This document shows positions 7,294 through 19,209 of a stretch of 48,265 nucleotides of DNA, piece after piece. Origin of the DNA: Janthinobacterium sp. GW458P. Lineage in GTDB: Bacteria; Pseudomonadota; Gammaproteobacteria; Burkholderiales; Burkholderiaceae_D. The stretch is from positions 1-48,265 of the forward strand of contig NZ_NEGZ01000027.1 of NCBI RefSeq assembly GCF_002127585.1, read 5' to 3'. The first letter of the stretch is position 1. The number at the start of each line of letters is the position of its first letter. The notes beneath the pieces are model-generated. The model saw nothing but the letters and a program-made list of their open reading frames with translations, was not told the DNA's origin and ran no database searches. Made by a program: the position numbers and the translations under genes.

Positions 7294-10083
7294 ATGTTTT
7301 TGCGACAATTTGTAAATAATAATAACGCCGCCGTGGTGGAAATGAGCAGGGCCGACTTTCTCAAGGCTAACTTGCGCCTGATCCTCGCCTGGCCCATGCT
7401 GTGCCTGGCCCTGTGCGCCGTGCTGTGGACGGCCACCCTGCTGCAGCTGGAGGCGGAAAAAAAGGTGGCGCAGCAGCAGGCGCTCGACAGCGTGGCCTCG
7501 CAGTCGAAAGCCTACAGCCAGTATCTGCTGCGCACCCTGGAGCAGATGGACCAGCTGACCCTGCAGCTCAAGTATGAATGGGAAAACTCGCGCGGCCACC
7601 TGCGCCTGGATCAACTGAAGACGCAGGGCATGTATGCCTTGCCGCAATTTGCCATCGTTGCCATCCTCGACCGCAAGGGCCACCCCGTGACGGCTACGGC
7701 GCCTCTGACGCGGCTGCGCACGAACGAGCGCAGCGATTTCCTCTTGCGCCACTGGCGCAGCAATTCCAGCGCCTTGCGCATCGCCCTGGGACGGGCGAAC
7801 GCGCTCCCGTCCGCCGCCGGCCCCGCCGACACCCTCGTGCACTTCACGCGCCGGCTGGAAGACGAGGATGGCAATTTTGACGGCGTGCTGCTCATTTCCA
7901 TCCATTCCAGCTATTTCTCCGAGTTCTATGACAGCGTCAATTTCGGCAAGCTGGGCATGTCCGCCATGGTGGGCGAAGAGGGCGAGCTGTTCAGCATGCG
8001 CCTGGGCTCGCGCGTGCTGCCCGTGCATGGGGCGCATGGCGGCGCGCCCTTCCTCGATACGAGCTTCCTGGAAACGGACGGCGGCGCCATGGAGTCGGGC
8101 GGCCGCTTCGCTTTTTCCGACAAGCAAAACCGCTACGTGGGCTGGCAGGCGCTGAAAGCCTATCCATTCACGGCCGTCGTGGGCCTGGCCGACAGCGAAA
8201 TGCTGCACCCCTACGAGGAAACGCGCACCATCTACACGGGCATCGCCCTGGCCGTGACCCTGCTGCTGCTGGCCTTTACCGTCGTCGCCACCGTGCTGTC
8301 GCTGCGCCTGGCCTGGCGCCACCACCAGTCCGAAGGCGTGCGCAACGCCTACCGCATGGCTACCGAGGGCACGAGCGACGGCTTTTACATCATTGCCGCC
8401 CTGCGCGACGGCGACGGCGCCATTGCCGACTTCGAGATCGTCGACTGCAACGAGCCGGGCGCCGGCTATTTCGGCGTGCGCCGCGAGCAGCTGCTGGGCA
8501 TGCGCCTGCAGTCGCGCGCGCACGAACCGTATTTCCGCGACCTGATGCACAATTACCGGGCCGCCATGCAGTCGGGCTTTTCCGAGGAAGAGATTGAATT
8601 GCCGGATGGCAACCCATTCAAGCTGCGCTGGATACGCCGCCGGCTCGTGCGCAGCGGCGACCGCCTGGCCGTCACCCTGCAGGATATCAGCACGGCCAAG
8701 GAGCACGAGCGCGACCTGCGCCGCCTGGCCAACGAAGACGGCTTGACGGGCTTGCCCAACCGCTACTGGCTGCAGCAATTCCTGCCCGGGGCGCTGGCGC
8801 GCGCCGCCATCACGGGCCACATGCTGGCGCTGCTGTTCATCGACCTCGACGGCTTCAAGGATATCAACGACACGCAGGGGCACGCCGAGGGCGACAAGGT
8901 GCTGCGCGCCGCCTCCTTGCGCCTGAAGGCCGTGCTGCGGCCGGGCGACCACGTGGTGCGCCTGGGCGGCGACGAATTCGTCGTCGTGCTCGACCCGGTG
9001 GAGGACGACAGCCGCGCCGAGCAGGTGGCCCAGCGCATCGCCATCGCCTTCGACGAGCCGTTCTACCTGGGCAGCGAACGCCACAAGATGGGCGCCTCCA
9101 TCGGCATCAGCCTGTATCCGCGCGACGGTGCCGAGACGGACGTGCTGCTGAAGAACGCCGATATCGCCATGTATGCCGTGAAAGTGGCGGGCAAGGGCCA
9201 CCATCGCTTCTTCCAGCCCGAATTGTTCGAAACCATACGCAACCGCCGCGAACTGGAGCAAAGCCTGGTGGCGGCGCTGGAGCAGGACCAGTTCCTCGTC
9301 GTCTACCAGCCGAGGGTCGACGCCCTGAGCGGGCAGTTGTGCAGCATGGAGGCGCTGGTGCGCTGGCGCCATCCGCTGCACGGCATGGTGCCGCCGCTGG
9401 AATTCATTCCCGTGGCCGAGAGCAGCGGCCTCATTTCGCAGCTGGGCGAGGTGGTCATCGAAAAAGTGTGCCTGCAGATGGCGCACTGGCAGGCGGCAGG
9501 ACAGGAGCTGGTGCCCGTGTCCATCAACGTCTCGGCGCGCCAGTTCGGCCGCGGCGACGTGCACCAGGTGCTGGCGTCCGCGCTGGCGCGCCACCGCATC
9601 GACGCGCGCATGATCGAGGTGGAGATCACGGAATCGGCCATGATGGATGAGCAGAACCGCGCCGTGGAGCAGCTGTCGGCCATCCGCGCGCTGGGCGTGC
9701 GCCTGCTGGTCGACGATTTCGGCACCGGCTATTCCTCGCTGTCGCAGCTGCAGAAGTTTGCCATGGACGGCCTGAAGATCGACCGCGCCTTCACCATGGA
9801 ACTGGGCCGCTCGGAGCAGGGCGAGGTCTTCGTGCGCGCCATCCTGTCGATGGCGCATGCGCTGGGCATGAGCGTGGTGGCCGAAGGGGTGGAAACGCGC
9901 GAACAGCTCGATATCCTGCGCGGCCTGCAGTGCAATGAAGTGCAGGGCTATTTCATCTCGCGCCCCGTGCCGGCCGAGCAGATGCTGGCGCTGATGCGCA
10001 AGCGGTTTTTGATCCCGCTGCCGGCGCCGGTATTGCCGCCGTACAGCGTCGTGCAAGGTGAGGAAAACAACACTGTTTCGTAA
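7294..10083 (+). CDS. Membrane-bound sensor with PAS, GGDEF and EAL domains
   Basis: A likely cyclic-di-GMP synthase and/or phosphodiesterase of 929 residues. Order: transmembrane helix (about 28-48), extracytoplasmic Cache-like sensor (about 50-305), second helix (about 312-338), PAS-like domain (about 345-470), GGDEF domain and EAL domain. The diguanylate cyclase motif RLGGDEF is intact (about residue 557). So are the phosphodiesterase landmarks: MEALVRW (about 685), [21 protein letters not shown] and AEGVET. Both activities are therefore possible, and the signal is unknown. The ATG at 7294 has a weak ribosome-binding site; an in-frame ATG at 7342 preceded by GGTGG is a plausible alternative start. 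A hairpin terminator follows immediately. Confidence 0.92.
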   Translation: MFLRQFVNNNNAAVVEMSRADFLKANLRLILAWPMLCLALCAVLWTATLLQLEAEKKVAQQQALDSVASQSKAYSQYLLRTLEQMDQLTLQLKYEWENSRGHLRLDQLKTQGMYALPQFAIVAILDRKGHPVTATAPLTRLRTNERSDFLLRHWRSNSSALRIALGRANALPSAAGPADTLVHFTRRLEDEDGNFDGVLLISIHSSYFSEFYDSVNFGKLGMSAMVGEEGELFSMRLGSRVLPVHGAHGGAPFLDTSFLETDGGAMESGGRFAFSDKQNRYVGWQALKAYPFTAVVGLADSEMLHPYEETRTIYTGIALAVTLLLLAFTVVATVLSLRLAWRHHQSEGVRNAYRMATEGTSDGFYIIAALRDGDGAIADFEIVDCNEPGAGYFGVRREQLLGMRLQSRAHEPYFRDLMHNYRAAMQSGFSEEEIELPDGNPFKLRWIRRRLVRSGDRLAVTLQDISTAKEHERDLRRLANEDGLTGLPNRYWLQQFLPGALARAAITGHMLALLFIDLDGFKDINDTQGHAEGDKVLRAASLRLKAVLRPGDHVVRLGGDEFVVVLDPVEDDSRAEQVAQRIAIAFDEPFYLGSERHKMGASIGISLYPRDGAETDVLLKNADIAMYAVKVAGKGHHRFFQPELFETIRNRRELEQSLVAALEQDQFLVVYQPRVDALSGQLCSMEALVRWRHPLHGMVPPLEFIPVAESSGLISQLGEVVIEKVCLQMAHWQAAGQELVPVSINVSARQFGRGDVHQVLASALARHRIDARMIEVEITESAMMDEQNRAVEQLSAIRALGVRLLVDDFGTGYSSLSQLQKFAMDGLKIDRAFTMELGRSEQGEVFVRAILSMAHALGMSVVAEGVETREQLDILRGLQCNEVQGYFISRPVPAEQMLALMRKRFLIPLPAPVLPPYSVVQGEENNTVS

Positions 10084-10108
10084 AAAGAGCGATCGTTCGC
10101 TTTTTTTT
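10082..10108 (+). terminator. Rho-independent terminator after GGDEF-EAL gene
   Basis: AGCGA-TCGT-TCGCT forms a 5-bp stem with a 4-base loop, preceded by an A run and followed by eight T residues. It begins just after the stop codon at 10083. The A and T runs could also pair and extend the stem. Confidence 0.75.
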
Positions 10109-10242
10109 CGAAAATATTATATGCTTCGCACATGCCGTCAGTGGATTGGAGTTCACGGCGGCAAGAACAGTGCAGGACGGGTGAGGTTGAGCCGCCCGGG
10201 ACAATGTGACGAAGACCATCCATATAATAAAGAGAGACTAAC

Positions 10243-11694
10243 TTGAAACATAAATATCTGCCCCTCCTCATCGCCGTCGCATGCGCCGGCATCGCTTCCA
10301 CCGCCCAGGCATCGGGCTACCGTTTCGGCTCGCAAAGCGTGTCCGCCCAGGGCACGGCTGACGCCAGCGGCGCCGAAGCGGCCGACGCTTCCACCATTTT
10401 CTACAACCCGGCCGGCCTGTCGCGCCTGGAAGGCACGCAGTTCGTCGGCGGCGGCACCCTGGTGGTGCCGCATTCGACCTATACGGATTCGGGTTCGAAG
10501 TCCTTCTTCGCCCCCGTCCCTGACAATCACAAGCCGTTCAGCGCCACCAAGGACTATGCGCCGGACGCCGTATTCGCGCCTGCCCTGTACGCCAGCAAGA
10601 AAATCAACGATCAATGGACGGTCGGCGCGGGCCTGTTCGTGCCGTATGGCGCCAAGCTCGACTACGGCAATGACTGGTATGGCCGCTATGCGATCACCAA
10701 TATCAAGCTCGAAGCCATCGCCCTGAATCCTTCCGTGTCGTTCAAGCTGGACCAGCATCACTCGTTCGGTTTCGGCGTGACGGCTGAATACATGAAGGCG
10801 GAACTGGGCCAGGGCGTGGACGTGCCTGGTTCGGTCGCTTTCCTGGGCAAATTTGCGCCGACCGCATCGCAGGCCTTCCTGGCCAATATCGCCAAGACCC
10901 AGGGCCTGGCAGCCGCACAAGCTGCCGGTGCCGCGCTGCAGGGCCCGATCAATGATGGTCACGCATCGATGGATGGCCATGACTGGGGCTTCGGCTTCAA
11001 TTTGGGCTACCTGTACCAGCTGAACGAAGGCACGCGTTTCGGCATCGCCTACCGTTCGTCGATCTCGCACAAGCTCAAGGGCAGCACCATCTGGGATTTC
11101 TCGCAAGTGACGAGCAACCCGGCCGTGAACGCCTTCATCGCCAAGGCATCGAACAAGGTCAATTCCGAGGCGCTGGTGGAACTGCGCACGCCGGAAACCC
11201 TGTCGGTCAACGCCTTCCACCAGATGGATGACAAGTGGGCCCTGATGGGCGACGTCACCTGGACCCGTACTTCGCGCCTGCAGAACCTGGACATCCAGTT
11301 CCCGCCGACGGCCGAAGGCGCCGAGCGCATCCGCCAGAACTGGAAAGACACCTATCGCGTCTCGCTGGGCACCAACTACAAGTACAGCGACAGCCTGATG
11401 CTGCGCGCCGGTATCGCCCACGACCAGGCGCCAGTGCGCAGCGCGGAACTGCGCCACCCGGCCTTGCCGGACAGCGACCGCATGCAGTATTCGATCGGCG
11501 CGAACTGGAAGCTGAACGCCAATTCCTCGATCGACCTGGCCTACAGCTATATCGACTTCAAGGATGCTGACGTCAACTACACAAACGACTGCTCGCCTGT
11601 CAAGACTGGCTGCACCGGCAACGGTGAAACCACCAAGGGCCTGTTCAAGACCCGCATGCAGTTGATCGGTCTCGCTTATAACTACAAGTTCTAA
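10243..11694 (+). CDS. OmpP1/FadL-family outer-membrane transport protein
   Basis: An outer-membrane barrel of the FadL type, which carries hydrophobic compounds such as long-chain fatty acids. The 483-residue product has a signal peptide (about 1-23, ending AQASG). The mature N-terminus then gives the hatch region with SGAEAADASTIFYNPAGLSRL, where NPAG is the family hallmark near residue 55. The C-terminus is aromatic (AYNYKF), as expected for a barrel. The start appears to be TTG at 10243 with GAGAG a few bases upstream; no ATG placed before the signal peptide is available. The substrate is not determined. Terminators on both sides make this a single-gene transcript. Confidence 0.9.
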   Translation: MKHKYLPLLIAVACAGIASTAQASGYRFGSQSVSAQGTADASGAEAADASTIFYNPAGLSRLEGTQFVGGGTLVVPHSTYTDSGSKSFFAPVPDNHKPFSATKDYAPDAVFAPALYASKKINDQWTVGAGLFVPYGAKLDYGNDWYGRYAITNIKLEAIALNPSVSFKLDQHHSFGFGVTAEYMKAELGQGVDVPGSVAFLGKFAPTASQAFLANIAKTQGLAAAQAAGAALQGPINDGHASMDGHDWGFGFNLGYLYQLNEGTRFGIAYRSSISHKLKGSTIWDFSQVTSNPAVNAFIAKASNKVNSEALVELRTPETLSVNAFHQMDDKWALMGDVTWTRTSRLQNLDIQFPPTAEGAERIRQNWKDTYRVSLGTNYKYSDSLMLRAGIAHDQAPVRSAELRHPALPDSDRMQYSIGANWKLNANSSIDLAYSYIDFKDADVNYTNDCSPVKTGCTGNGETTKGLFKTRMQLIGLAYNYKF

Positions 11695-11728
11695 GCAGGT
11701 AGTGGCGGCCGACCCGGCGGCCATGAAT

Positions 11729-11757
11729 GAAAAAAGCGCCTCCGGGCGCTTTTTTTT
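11729..11757. terminator. Rho-independent terminator after FadL-type gene
   Basis: A perfect stem AGCGCC-TCCG-GGCGCT (11735-11750) is flanked by an A run on the left and a run of eight T on the right. It ends the rightward porin gene. The A run could also let it act on the leftward aldolase transcript, whose stop is at 11824. Confidence 0.85.
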
Positions 11758-11823
11758 GGTCACGATGGTGGCGGTGTCGGCTTGCGCGCCGTGCGCCAAC
11801 CCGACCTGCGCGGGCCTGCGCGA

Positions 11824-12924
11824 TTATGCGCTGGCGCGCATGGCCTGGTCCAGCAGGCGCAAGGCATGCCGCACGCTGTCGTCCGGCAGTTCCAGCAGGT
11901 TGTCTCCCACATACCATTCCACCACGCTGTGCCCGGGGAGTGCCGCGTGGCTGGCGCGGCCGAACAGCCAGATGCCGTGGTCTTCGGCCGCCTGGTTGCG
12001 GATGGCGATGGCCCGCTCGCGCGGCACGGGCAGGTGCAGGTGCAGCATGTTGGCCTGCGGCTGGGCGGGATTGACGGCGATGGCCGGAAAGTCGCGCAGC
12101 AGCGCGTACAGCCATTGCGTGCGCGCGAAATAGCGGGGCATGGCGGCCAGGCGCGCATCGAACTGCATGGCGGCGGCCACCACGTAGGGCGTGCGGTGGA
12201 CGATGTTGCCGCCCTGGCGGCGGAACCATTCGCGCGCCCGCTCGACAAACGGGCGGCTGCCGGCCAGCATGGCGCCGCCGAGGCCGCCGATGCCTTTGTA
12301 CAGCGACACGTAGACGGAGTCAAAGCCGTCGCAGATGGCGGACAGGGGCTGCTTGAAACCGGCCTGCGCTTCCCACAGGCGCGCGCCATCCATATGCAGA
12401 TGGATATTGCGCTCGCGGCAGTGCCGCTTGATGTCGCTCAACTCCTCCCACGACGGACACTGGCCGCCGATTTCACGCATCGGCAGCTCGACCTGCGCGG
12501 CGCCCAGCGCATCGGGCACGGCGCGCAGGTCGTCTACCGTCCACGGACGGTGCGGGTCGCCCAGCATCAGGCCCTTGAAGTGGTCGAGCAATTCATGGTT
12601 GCCCCGCTCGTGGCGCAGGATGTGCGACGTCGGGTGCAGCGCCACCAGGGAAGACCCCCGGTCCTGGCAGGCCAGGCGCAGGGCCGTCACCTGCGCCATG
12701 GTGCCCGTGATGCAGAACACGGCCGCCTCGAAGCCGAGCAGGCCGGCGATCTTGTCCTCGAACTGTTCGATCAGCGCGCCTTCGCCGTAGGTGTCGTGCG
12801 CGATGCCGTTCGTCTCGCACCAGGCGGCCATGGCGGCGAAGGTGGCGCTTGGGGCGGGCTGGCGGTGGCCCGGCAGGACGGTGTGGCAACGCTGTCGCAG
12901 TTCAATCTCGGTCAAGGCGGTCAC
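11824..12924 (-). CDS. Low-specificity threonine aldolase / beta-eliminating lyase family
   Basis: A PLP enzyme that probably cleaves L-threonine or L-allo-threonine to glycine and acetaldehyde, in the cytoplasm. The 366-residue sequence has the fold-type I layout: FCITGTMAQVTAL near the cofactor phosphate site, the HMDGARLWEA motif with the PLP-binding aspartate, and the Schiff-base lysine in SLYKGIGGLGGAML (about residue 210). The start is GTG at 12924 with GGAG about 8 bases upstream; the nearby ATG is out of frame. It is the last gene of the long leftward run, 18 bp after leuE. Other aldolase activities in the family cannot be excluded. Confidence 0.85.
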   Translation of the reverse strand: MTALTEIELRQRCHTVLPGHRQPAPSATFAAMAAWCETNGIAHDTYGEGALIEQFEDKIAGLLGFEAAVFCITGTMAQVTALRLACQDRGSSLVALHPTSHILRHERGNHELLDHFKGLMLGDPHRPWTVDDLRAVPDALGAAQVELPMREIGGQCPSWEELSDIKRHCRERNIHLHMDGARLWEAQAGFKQPLSAICDGFDSVYVSLYKGIGGLGGAMLAGSRPFVERAREWFRRQGGNIVHRTPYVVAAAMQFDARLAAMPRYFARTQWLYALLRDFPAIAVNPAQPQANMLHLHLPVPRERAIAIRNQAAEDHGIWLFGRASHAALPGHSVVEWYVGDNLLELPDDSVRHALRLLDQAMRASA

Positions 12925-12942
12925 GGCGCATCTCCGGTACAG

Positions 12943-13617
12943 TTACAGTGTGGCCGTGGCCAGTTTCGCGCCAAAGCCGATGAACATGGCGCCCACGCCG
13001 CCGCCCATGCCTGCCGACAGGCGGCGACGGCGGCGGAAGGTCTCGGCCAGGCGGGCGCCGACAAAGATGATGGCCGTCAGATAGGTAAAACTGATCACCT
13101 GGCAGATCAGGCCCAGCCCGATGAAGGACAGCACGGGGTTCGGGAAGGCCGGATCGACGAACTGGATGAAAAACGAGATGAAGAACAGGATGGCCTTCGG
13201 ATTCATCAGGCTGATGATCAGGGCCTTGCGGAACGGCTCGCTTTCCTTGACGGGGGCAGCCGCGGCCGCCGCCTCGCCTTCGGCGGGAGCGGGCGCGCGC
13301 AGCTTGCGCCAGCAGCCTATCAGCATCTGCAGGCCGATCCAGCCCAGGTAGGCCGCGCCGATGTATTTCACGACATAGAACAGGGCCGGGCTGGCTTTCA
13401 GCAGCGAGGCCACGCCGCAGGCCGACAGCACCATCAGTATCAGGTCGCCGGCGAAGATGCCGAAGGCGCCCTGGTAGGCGGGCCGCACGCCGCGCTGGGC
13501 GGCGACCGACAGCACGTACATGGAATTGGGGCCGGGCAGGATGACGATGAAGATGGTCCCCAGTAAAAAGGTCCAGAAATCGGTGATGCCCAGGTTGGCG
13601 TGGAAAAGTGCGTTCAT
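12943..13617 (-). CDS. leuE: LysE-family amino-acid exporter, LeuE-like
   Basis: An inner-membrane exporter of 224 residues with about six transmembrane segments. The N-terminal DFWTFLLGTIFIVILPGPNS and the central LMNPKAILFFISFFIQFVDP closely resemble E. coli LeuE (YeaS), which exports leucine and related amino acids. A central cytoplasmic loop carries an Ala/Glu-rich insert (APAEGEAAAAAAPVKE). The start lies 2 bp after the stop of the upstream ABC exporter gene, so the two are likely co-translated. The exact substrate in this organism is inferred. Confidence 0.85.
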   Translation of the reverse strand: MNALFHANLGITDFWTFLLGTIFIVILPGPNSMYVLSVAAQRGVRPAYQGAFGIFAGDLILMVLSACGVASLLKASPALFYVVKYIGAAYLGWIGLQMLIGCWRKLRAPAPAEGEAAAAAAPVKESEPFRKALIISLMNPKAILFFISFFIQFVDPAFPNPVLSFIGLGLICQVISFTYLTAIIFVGARLAETFRRRRRLSAGMGGGVGAMFIGFGAKLATATL

Positions 13618-13619
13618 GA

Positions 13620-15488
<1,869 letters not shown>

Positions 15489-15538
15489 TGGTTTTCGCTT
15501 GGTAGGTACTGTATCCGGTCTTACATGTTCACAATTGC

Positions 15539-16615
15539 TTATAACTTCATCGGCTGCACGTAGCCCGTCATTTCCAGGTAGGCGCGCCCCACGGGCTGGC
15601 CGTCGCGCGCCACCGTCACGGCGCCCTCCCAGTAGACGGCGCCCGTCGAGCGGCGCGAATCGAGTTCCTGGTCTGCCTGCAAGGGCTTGATCTGCCAGCG
15701 CATGGCGCCGGTGCGGATCTCGGTGGCGACCGGGTATTCGGCCTGCGTGCGCGGCGAGCGCCACAGCTGCGTGGGCGTGAAATCGACATCGCCGGGCGCG
15801 TACTGCGTCATCTTGCCGGACGCATCGCGCCATGTCGCGTGCGCCCATAGTTTAGCACCTGTCTTGCTGCGGATCTGGAAGGCCATCAGGGCGCCGCCGT
15901 CGTCGAGGTTGGCGCCTATCCAGTTCCAGCCGCTGGCATCCGCATCAAGCACCTGGCTCGACCACTCGTGATCGAGCCAGGTGGCGCCCGTCACGGCTTC
16001 TGCCTTGCCGCCCGCGCGGGCGATCGTGCCCGTGGTACGCAGCTGCGGCTCGCTGTAGTAGTAGCTCGATTGCGCGGGCCGGGCGCCCTTGCGCGAGTAG
16101 CCGCCAACGCCTTGCAGCAGCACGGCCTGCGTGGGCGCGAGGGTCAGCTGCAGTGAAAAATCGCGCGCGGCCAGGCTGACCCGGTAGCTGCCGTCCTTTT
16201 GCCGCTGCATGCGCCAGCCGTCGAGTTTCACGTCCGTGTCGCCCACCCTGGCGTAGGCCAGGCCGAAACCTTCGCGCGCGCTTTTCTCGTCGTGCAGCAG
16301 CTTGCCCACTTTCGGGTCGGACAGGGCGGCATGGCCGATGATCAGCTGTTTCGGCGCGAAGGCGCTGGGATTCATCGCATCGGCAGCGGTGGCGCTGCGA
16401 AAGAAGGTCACCTGGTAGCCCAGCTGCTCGCCGCCGGCGGTCTTGACCCAGCCCGTGGCGTACCACCACTCCGTCTTGTAGGCAGGGTGGGCGCCGAAAT
16501 CGTGCGGCATGCGCAGGGTCTGGCCGGCCGCCAGCGGCGTGACGGGGGCGAAGGCGGGCGGCGCGGCGACGGCGGCGGCGCTGCAGAACAACAATAAACA
16601 AGTCAAACGGCGCAT
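15539..16615 (-). CDS. CrtC/AttH-type lipocalin-like protein (carotenoid 1,2-hydratase family)
   Basis: A 358-residue exported protein with a signal peptide (MRRLTCLLLFCSAAAVAAPP). The body shows the family landmarks: HPAYKTEWWYATGWV near residue 40, YYYSEPQL, and TGATWLDHEWSS, followed by a second lipocalin-like domain (GWNWIGANLDDG...). In other bacteria such proteins accompany an FtsX-type permease and an ATPase (AttEFGH-type systems). Here the start codon overlaps the permease stop by one base (TAATG), supporting a joint role. Carotenoid hydratase activity itself is doubtful, as no carotenoid genes are present in the window. Confidence 0.85.
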   Translation of the reverse strand: MRRLTCLLLFCSAAAVAAPPAFAPVTPLAAGQTLRMPHDFGAHPAYKTEWWYATGWVKTAGGEQLGYQVTFFRSATAADAMNPSAFAPKQLIIGHAALSDPKVGKLLHDEKSAREGFGLAYARVGDTDVKLDGWRMQRQKDGSYRVSLAARDFSLQLTLAPTQAVLLQGVGGYSRKGARPAQSSYYYSEPQLRTTGTIARAGGKAEAVTGATWLDHEWSSQVLDADASGWNWIGANLDDGGALMAFQIRSKTGAKLWAHATWRDASGKMTQYAPGDVDFTPTQLWRSPRTQAEYPVATEIRTGAMRWQIKPLQADQELDSRRSTGAVYWEGAVTVARDGQPVGRAYLEMTGYVQPMKL

Positions 16616-19209
16616 TACCAGTCCTCCCTGACGGCGCGGATGGGGCCAGCGGACAGCGCCTGGCGCCCCGCGATGAGGGCAGTGAGGGCGGCGGCCGCCA
16701 GCAGGGCCGCGGCCACGGTGGCGATCAACGGCCAGGGCAGGTGCAGCTGCATGGTCCAGTGGAACGATTGCGGATTGACGATGAACACCAGCACAAAGCT
16801 GATCAACAGGCCCAGGACAAAACCGGTGGCGATGCCCAGCGCCGTCAGCGCGCCCCCTTCCAGCGCCAGGATGGCTAAAATCTGCCCGCGCGTCACGCCC
16901 ACATGGCGCAGCATGCCGAATTCTCGGGCGCGCGCCAGCGTTTGCGCCGAGAACGTGGCGGCCACGCCGAACAGACCGATGACGATGGCGATGGCTTCAA
17001 GCAGATAGGTGACGGCGAAGCTTCGGTCGAAGATCTGCAGGCTCAGGGCGCGGATGGCCGACGGGTTCGACACTTCCAGGCTGGCGCCGAAGGGCAGCGC
17101 TTTCAGGCGCTGCTGCAGCTGCTCGCCCGTGGCATCCTTGGCCAGCCACAGGGCCGCGTCGCTCACGTCCATGTCGCCCGTCAGCGCGCGGTAGTCGTCC
17201 AGCGGCATCTGGATGGCGCCGGAGGAGCGCGCATAGTCGCGCCAGACGCCGGCGATGAAGAACGTGTGCAGGCCGCCCGCCAGCGGCAATGCGATGCGCT
17301 CGCCCGGCCGGTGGCGGTACAGGTCGGCCGCCGCTTCGGACAGCCACACGGGCCTCTGGCCAGCCGGCACGGGCAGGGTGTCGCCCACCAGCACCATGCT
17401 CTTGCCCGGGTCCCGCAGATTGATGGGGCGTGCCAGCAGGATCACGTTCGGGCGCTCGGCGGCCAGGGACAGGCTGCGCACGCGCTGGAAATCCACCCTG
17501 GCCAGGCCGGGCAGGGCGCGGATGGCATCCTGTTCGCGCGGATTCAGGGCCGCCGTGCTGCTGGCCGAGGTGCGCGCATACACGTCGGCCGGCAAAATCT
17601 GCAGCAGCCAGTCGTCGACGGAGACGCGGAAACTCGACACCATGATGGCCATGGCCACCATCAGGCTAAAGCTTGACAGCACGCCGCCCAGCGCGATGCC
17701 GGCCTGGCCCGAGGCGTTCGCCAGGCGCGCCAGGGTCAGGCTGCGCACGGGCGCGTGCTGGCTCGCTTGCGTGCGCAGCCAGGCGGCTTGCAGGGCGCGG
17801 AAGACGACGGCCGCCAGCTGCGGCATCAGGGCGATGGCCCCGATCAGCAGCAGCGCGATGGACAGGTAGCCGAACAGGGGCAGCTCGAACACGGGCGGCA
17901 GCAGGGTCAATGCGCCGGCCAGCAGCAGGCAAGCCAGTGCGGGCCAGGTTTTCGCCAGGCGCGTCGTCACCACTTCCTCGCTGCCTGATTTCAGGGCGAT
18001 GGCGGGGGCGGCGCGGGCCGCTTCCAGCGCGGGCGCAGCGCAGCCCAGCAAGGCCACGCCCAGGCCCAGGGCAAAGTAGACGAAGGCGGCGACGGGCGTG
18101 AACTGCACCTGCGGCTGCACGCCCGCGAAATAGCCGGCGCCCAGGTCGCCGCCGAAAAAGCGCAGGGCCACGGCGGCCATGGCATAGCCTGCCGCGATGC
18201 CCAGGCCAGCGCCGACGACGCCCAGGCTGGCGCCCTCGAGCAGCACCTGGCCTAGCAAGGTTCCCCGCTCCATGCCCAGCACGCGCAGCAGCGCGAACTG
18301 GCTGCGGCGACGGATGACGGACAGCGCCTGCGTGGAAAAGACCAGAAAGGCGCCCGTAAACAGGGCGACGAGGGCCAGCACCGTCAGGTTGACCCGGTAG
18401 GCGCGGCTGAGGTTATTGTTGCGGCTATTCTGCTTGTCGTCGTTGGGCTGGCCCACCTGGAAGCGTCCCGGGTACCGCGCTTCCAGTTCCTTCGCCAATG
18501 CGGCCTGGAAGGCGTCGCGGTTGACGCCCTGGCGCAGTTTCAAGTCGATGCGCGACAGCTTGCCCAGCTTGTTGAAGCGCCACTGCGCCGCGCCGATATC
18601 CATCACGGCGATGCGCTGGCCGGCGCGCGCGCGCTGCAGCGAACCGGCCACGCGCAGGGAGACGCTGCCCGCCCCCGCTTGCAGGGACAGATTGTCGCCC
18701 TGCGCCAGATTGAGCCAGCGCAAGGCGGCCGGCGACAGGAAGATGGCGTCGTCGGACAGGGTGTCGAAGGGCTGGCCCTCGGCCGGCGCGCCGATCAGGT
18801 CGGGCGAGATGAAGCCGGCGCGGAAGACGTCGAGCGCCAGGATGTGCAGCGGGGCGCCATCGTTGCTGCTTTTGCCGGTCACGCCCGCCTGCAGTTCCAG
18901 CACGGGCGAGGCCACGGCCACGCCGTCGCGCTGCGCCAGCCACGGATAGACGGCTTCGTCGAACAGCGCTTCGCGCCCTGCCACCTGCACGTCGGCCTGG
19001 CCGGACAGGCTTTTCACGGCCGTGGAAAATTCATTGAAGGCGGCCGCGTTGATCAAATGGATGGCAAAGCCCAGCGACACGCCGACGGCGATGGCCAGGA
19101 TGGCGACGACGGCGCGCACGGGATGCGCGCGCCATTCGCCCAGCAGCAGCCAGCGCGACAGCAGGCCTTGCGACGTCCGCTTTGCCTCTGGCACGCTCAA
19201 TTCAGGCAT
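16615..19209 (-). CDS. FtsX/MacB-like ABC transporter permease
   Basis: An inner-membrane permease of 864 residues. The N-terminus has a first helix (RAVVAILAIAVGVSLGFAIH) followed by a MacB-type periplasmic domain. Three helices, a second region with a similar arrangement, and a final FtsX block (AIVIGLFGVAATFSAQTLARAREFGMLRHVGVTRGQIL) follow. This matches the AttFG/LolCE-like large permeases that need a separate ATPase. No ATPase gene of that kind lies beside it or elsewhere in the window. The ATG at 19209 overlaps the DUF4124 stop by 13 bp. It probably works with the AttH-like protein encoded next, in export of lipids or lipoproteins (inference). Confidence 0.85.
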   Translation of the reverse strand: MPELSVPEAKRTSQGLLSRWLLLGEWRAHPVRAVVAILAIAVGVSLGFAIHLINAAAFNEFSTAVKSLSGQADVQVAGREALFDEAVYPWLAQRDGVAVASPVLELQAGVTGKSSNDGAPLHILALDVFRAGFISPDLIGAPAEGQPFDTLSDDAIFLSPAALRWLNLAQGDNLSLQAGAGSVSLRVAGSLQRARAGQRIAVMDIGAAQWRFNKLGKLSRIDLKLRQGVNRDAFQAALAKELEARYPGRFQVGQPNDDKQNSRNNNLSRAYRVNLTVLALVALFTGAFLVFSTQALSVIRRRSQFALLRVLGMERGTLLGQVLLEGASLGVVGAGLGIAAGYAMAAVALRFFGGDLGAGYFAGVQPQVQFTPVAAFVYFALGLGVALLGCAAPALEAARAAPAIALKSGSEEVVTTRLAKTWPALACLLLAGALTLLPPVFELPLFGYLSIALLLIGAIALMPQLAAVVFRALQAAWLRTQASQHAPVRSLTLARLANASGQAGIALGGVLSSFSLMVAMAIMVSSFRVSVDDWLLQILPADVYARTSASSTAALNPREQDAIRALPGLARVDFQRVRSLSLAAERPNVILLARPINLRDPGKSMVLVGDTLPVPAGQRPVWLSEAAADLYRHRPGERIALPLAGGLHTFFIAGVWRDYARSSGAIQMPLDDYRALTGDMDVSDAALWLAKDATGEQLQQRLKALPFGASLEVSNPSAIRALSLQIFDRSFAVTYLLEAIAIVIGLFGVAATFSAQTLARAREFGMLRHVGVTRGQILAILALEGGALTALGIATGFVLGLLISFVLVFIVNPQSFHWTMQLHLPWPLIATVAAALLAAAALTALIAGRQALSAGPIRAVREDW

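Noticed and set aside
6163-10056. Very long minus-strand open frame, apparently fusing ~970 residues to ThyA
   Set aside because: Only the part from 7137 leftward is thyA. The rest is the antisense shadow of the GGDEF-EAL gene, is His/Gln/Ala-rich without family features, and thyA has its own ATG with GGAG.
15539-16615. Carotenoid biosynthesis gene crtC
   Set aside because: Family membership is clear but the protein has a signal peptide and sits with an FtsX permease; no carotenoid genes are near, so the AttH-like role is preferred.
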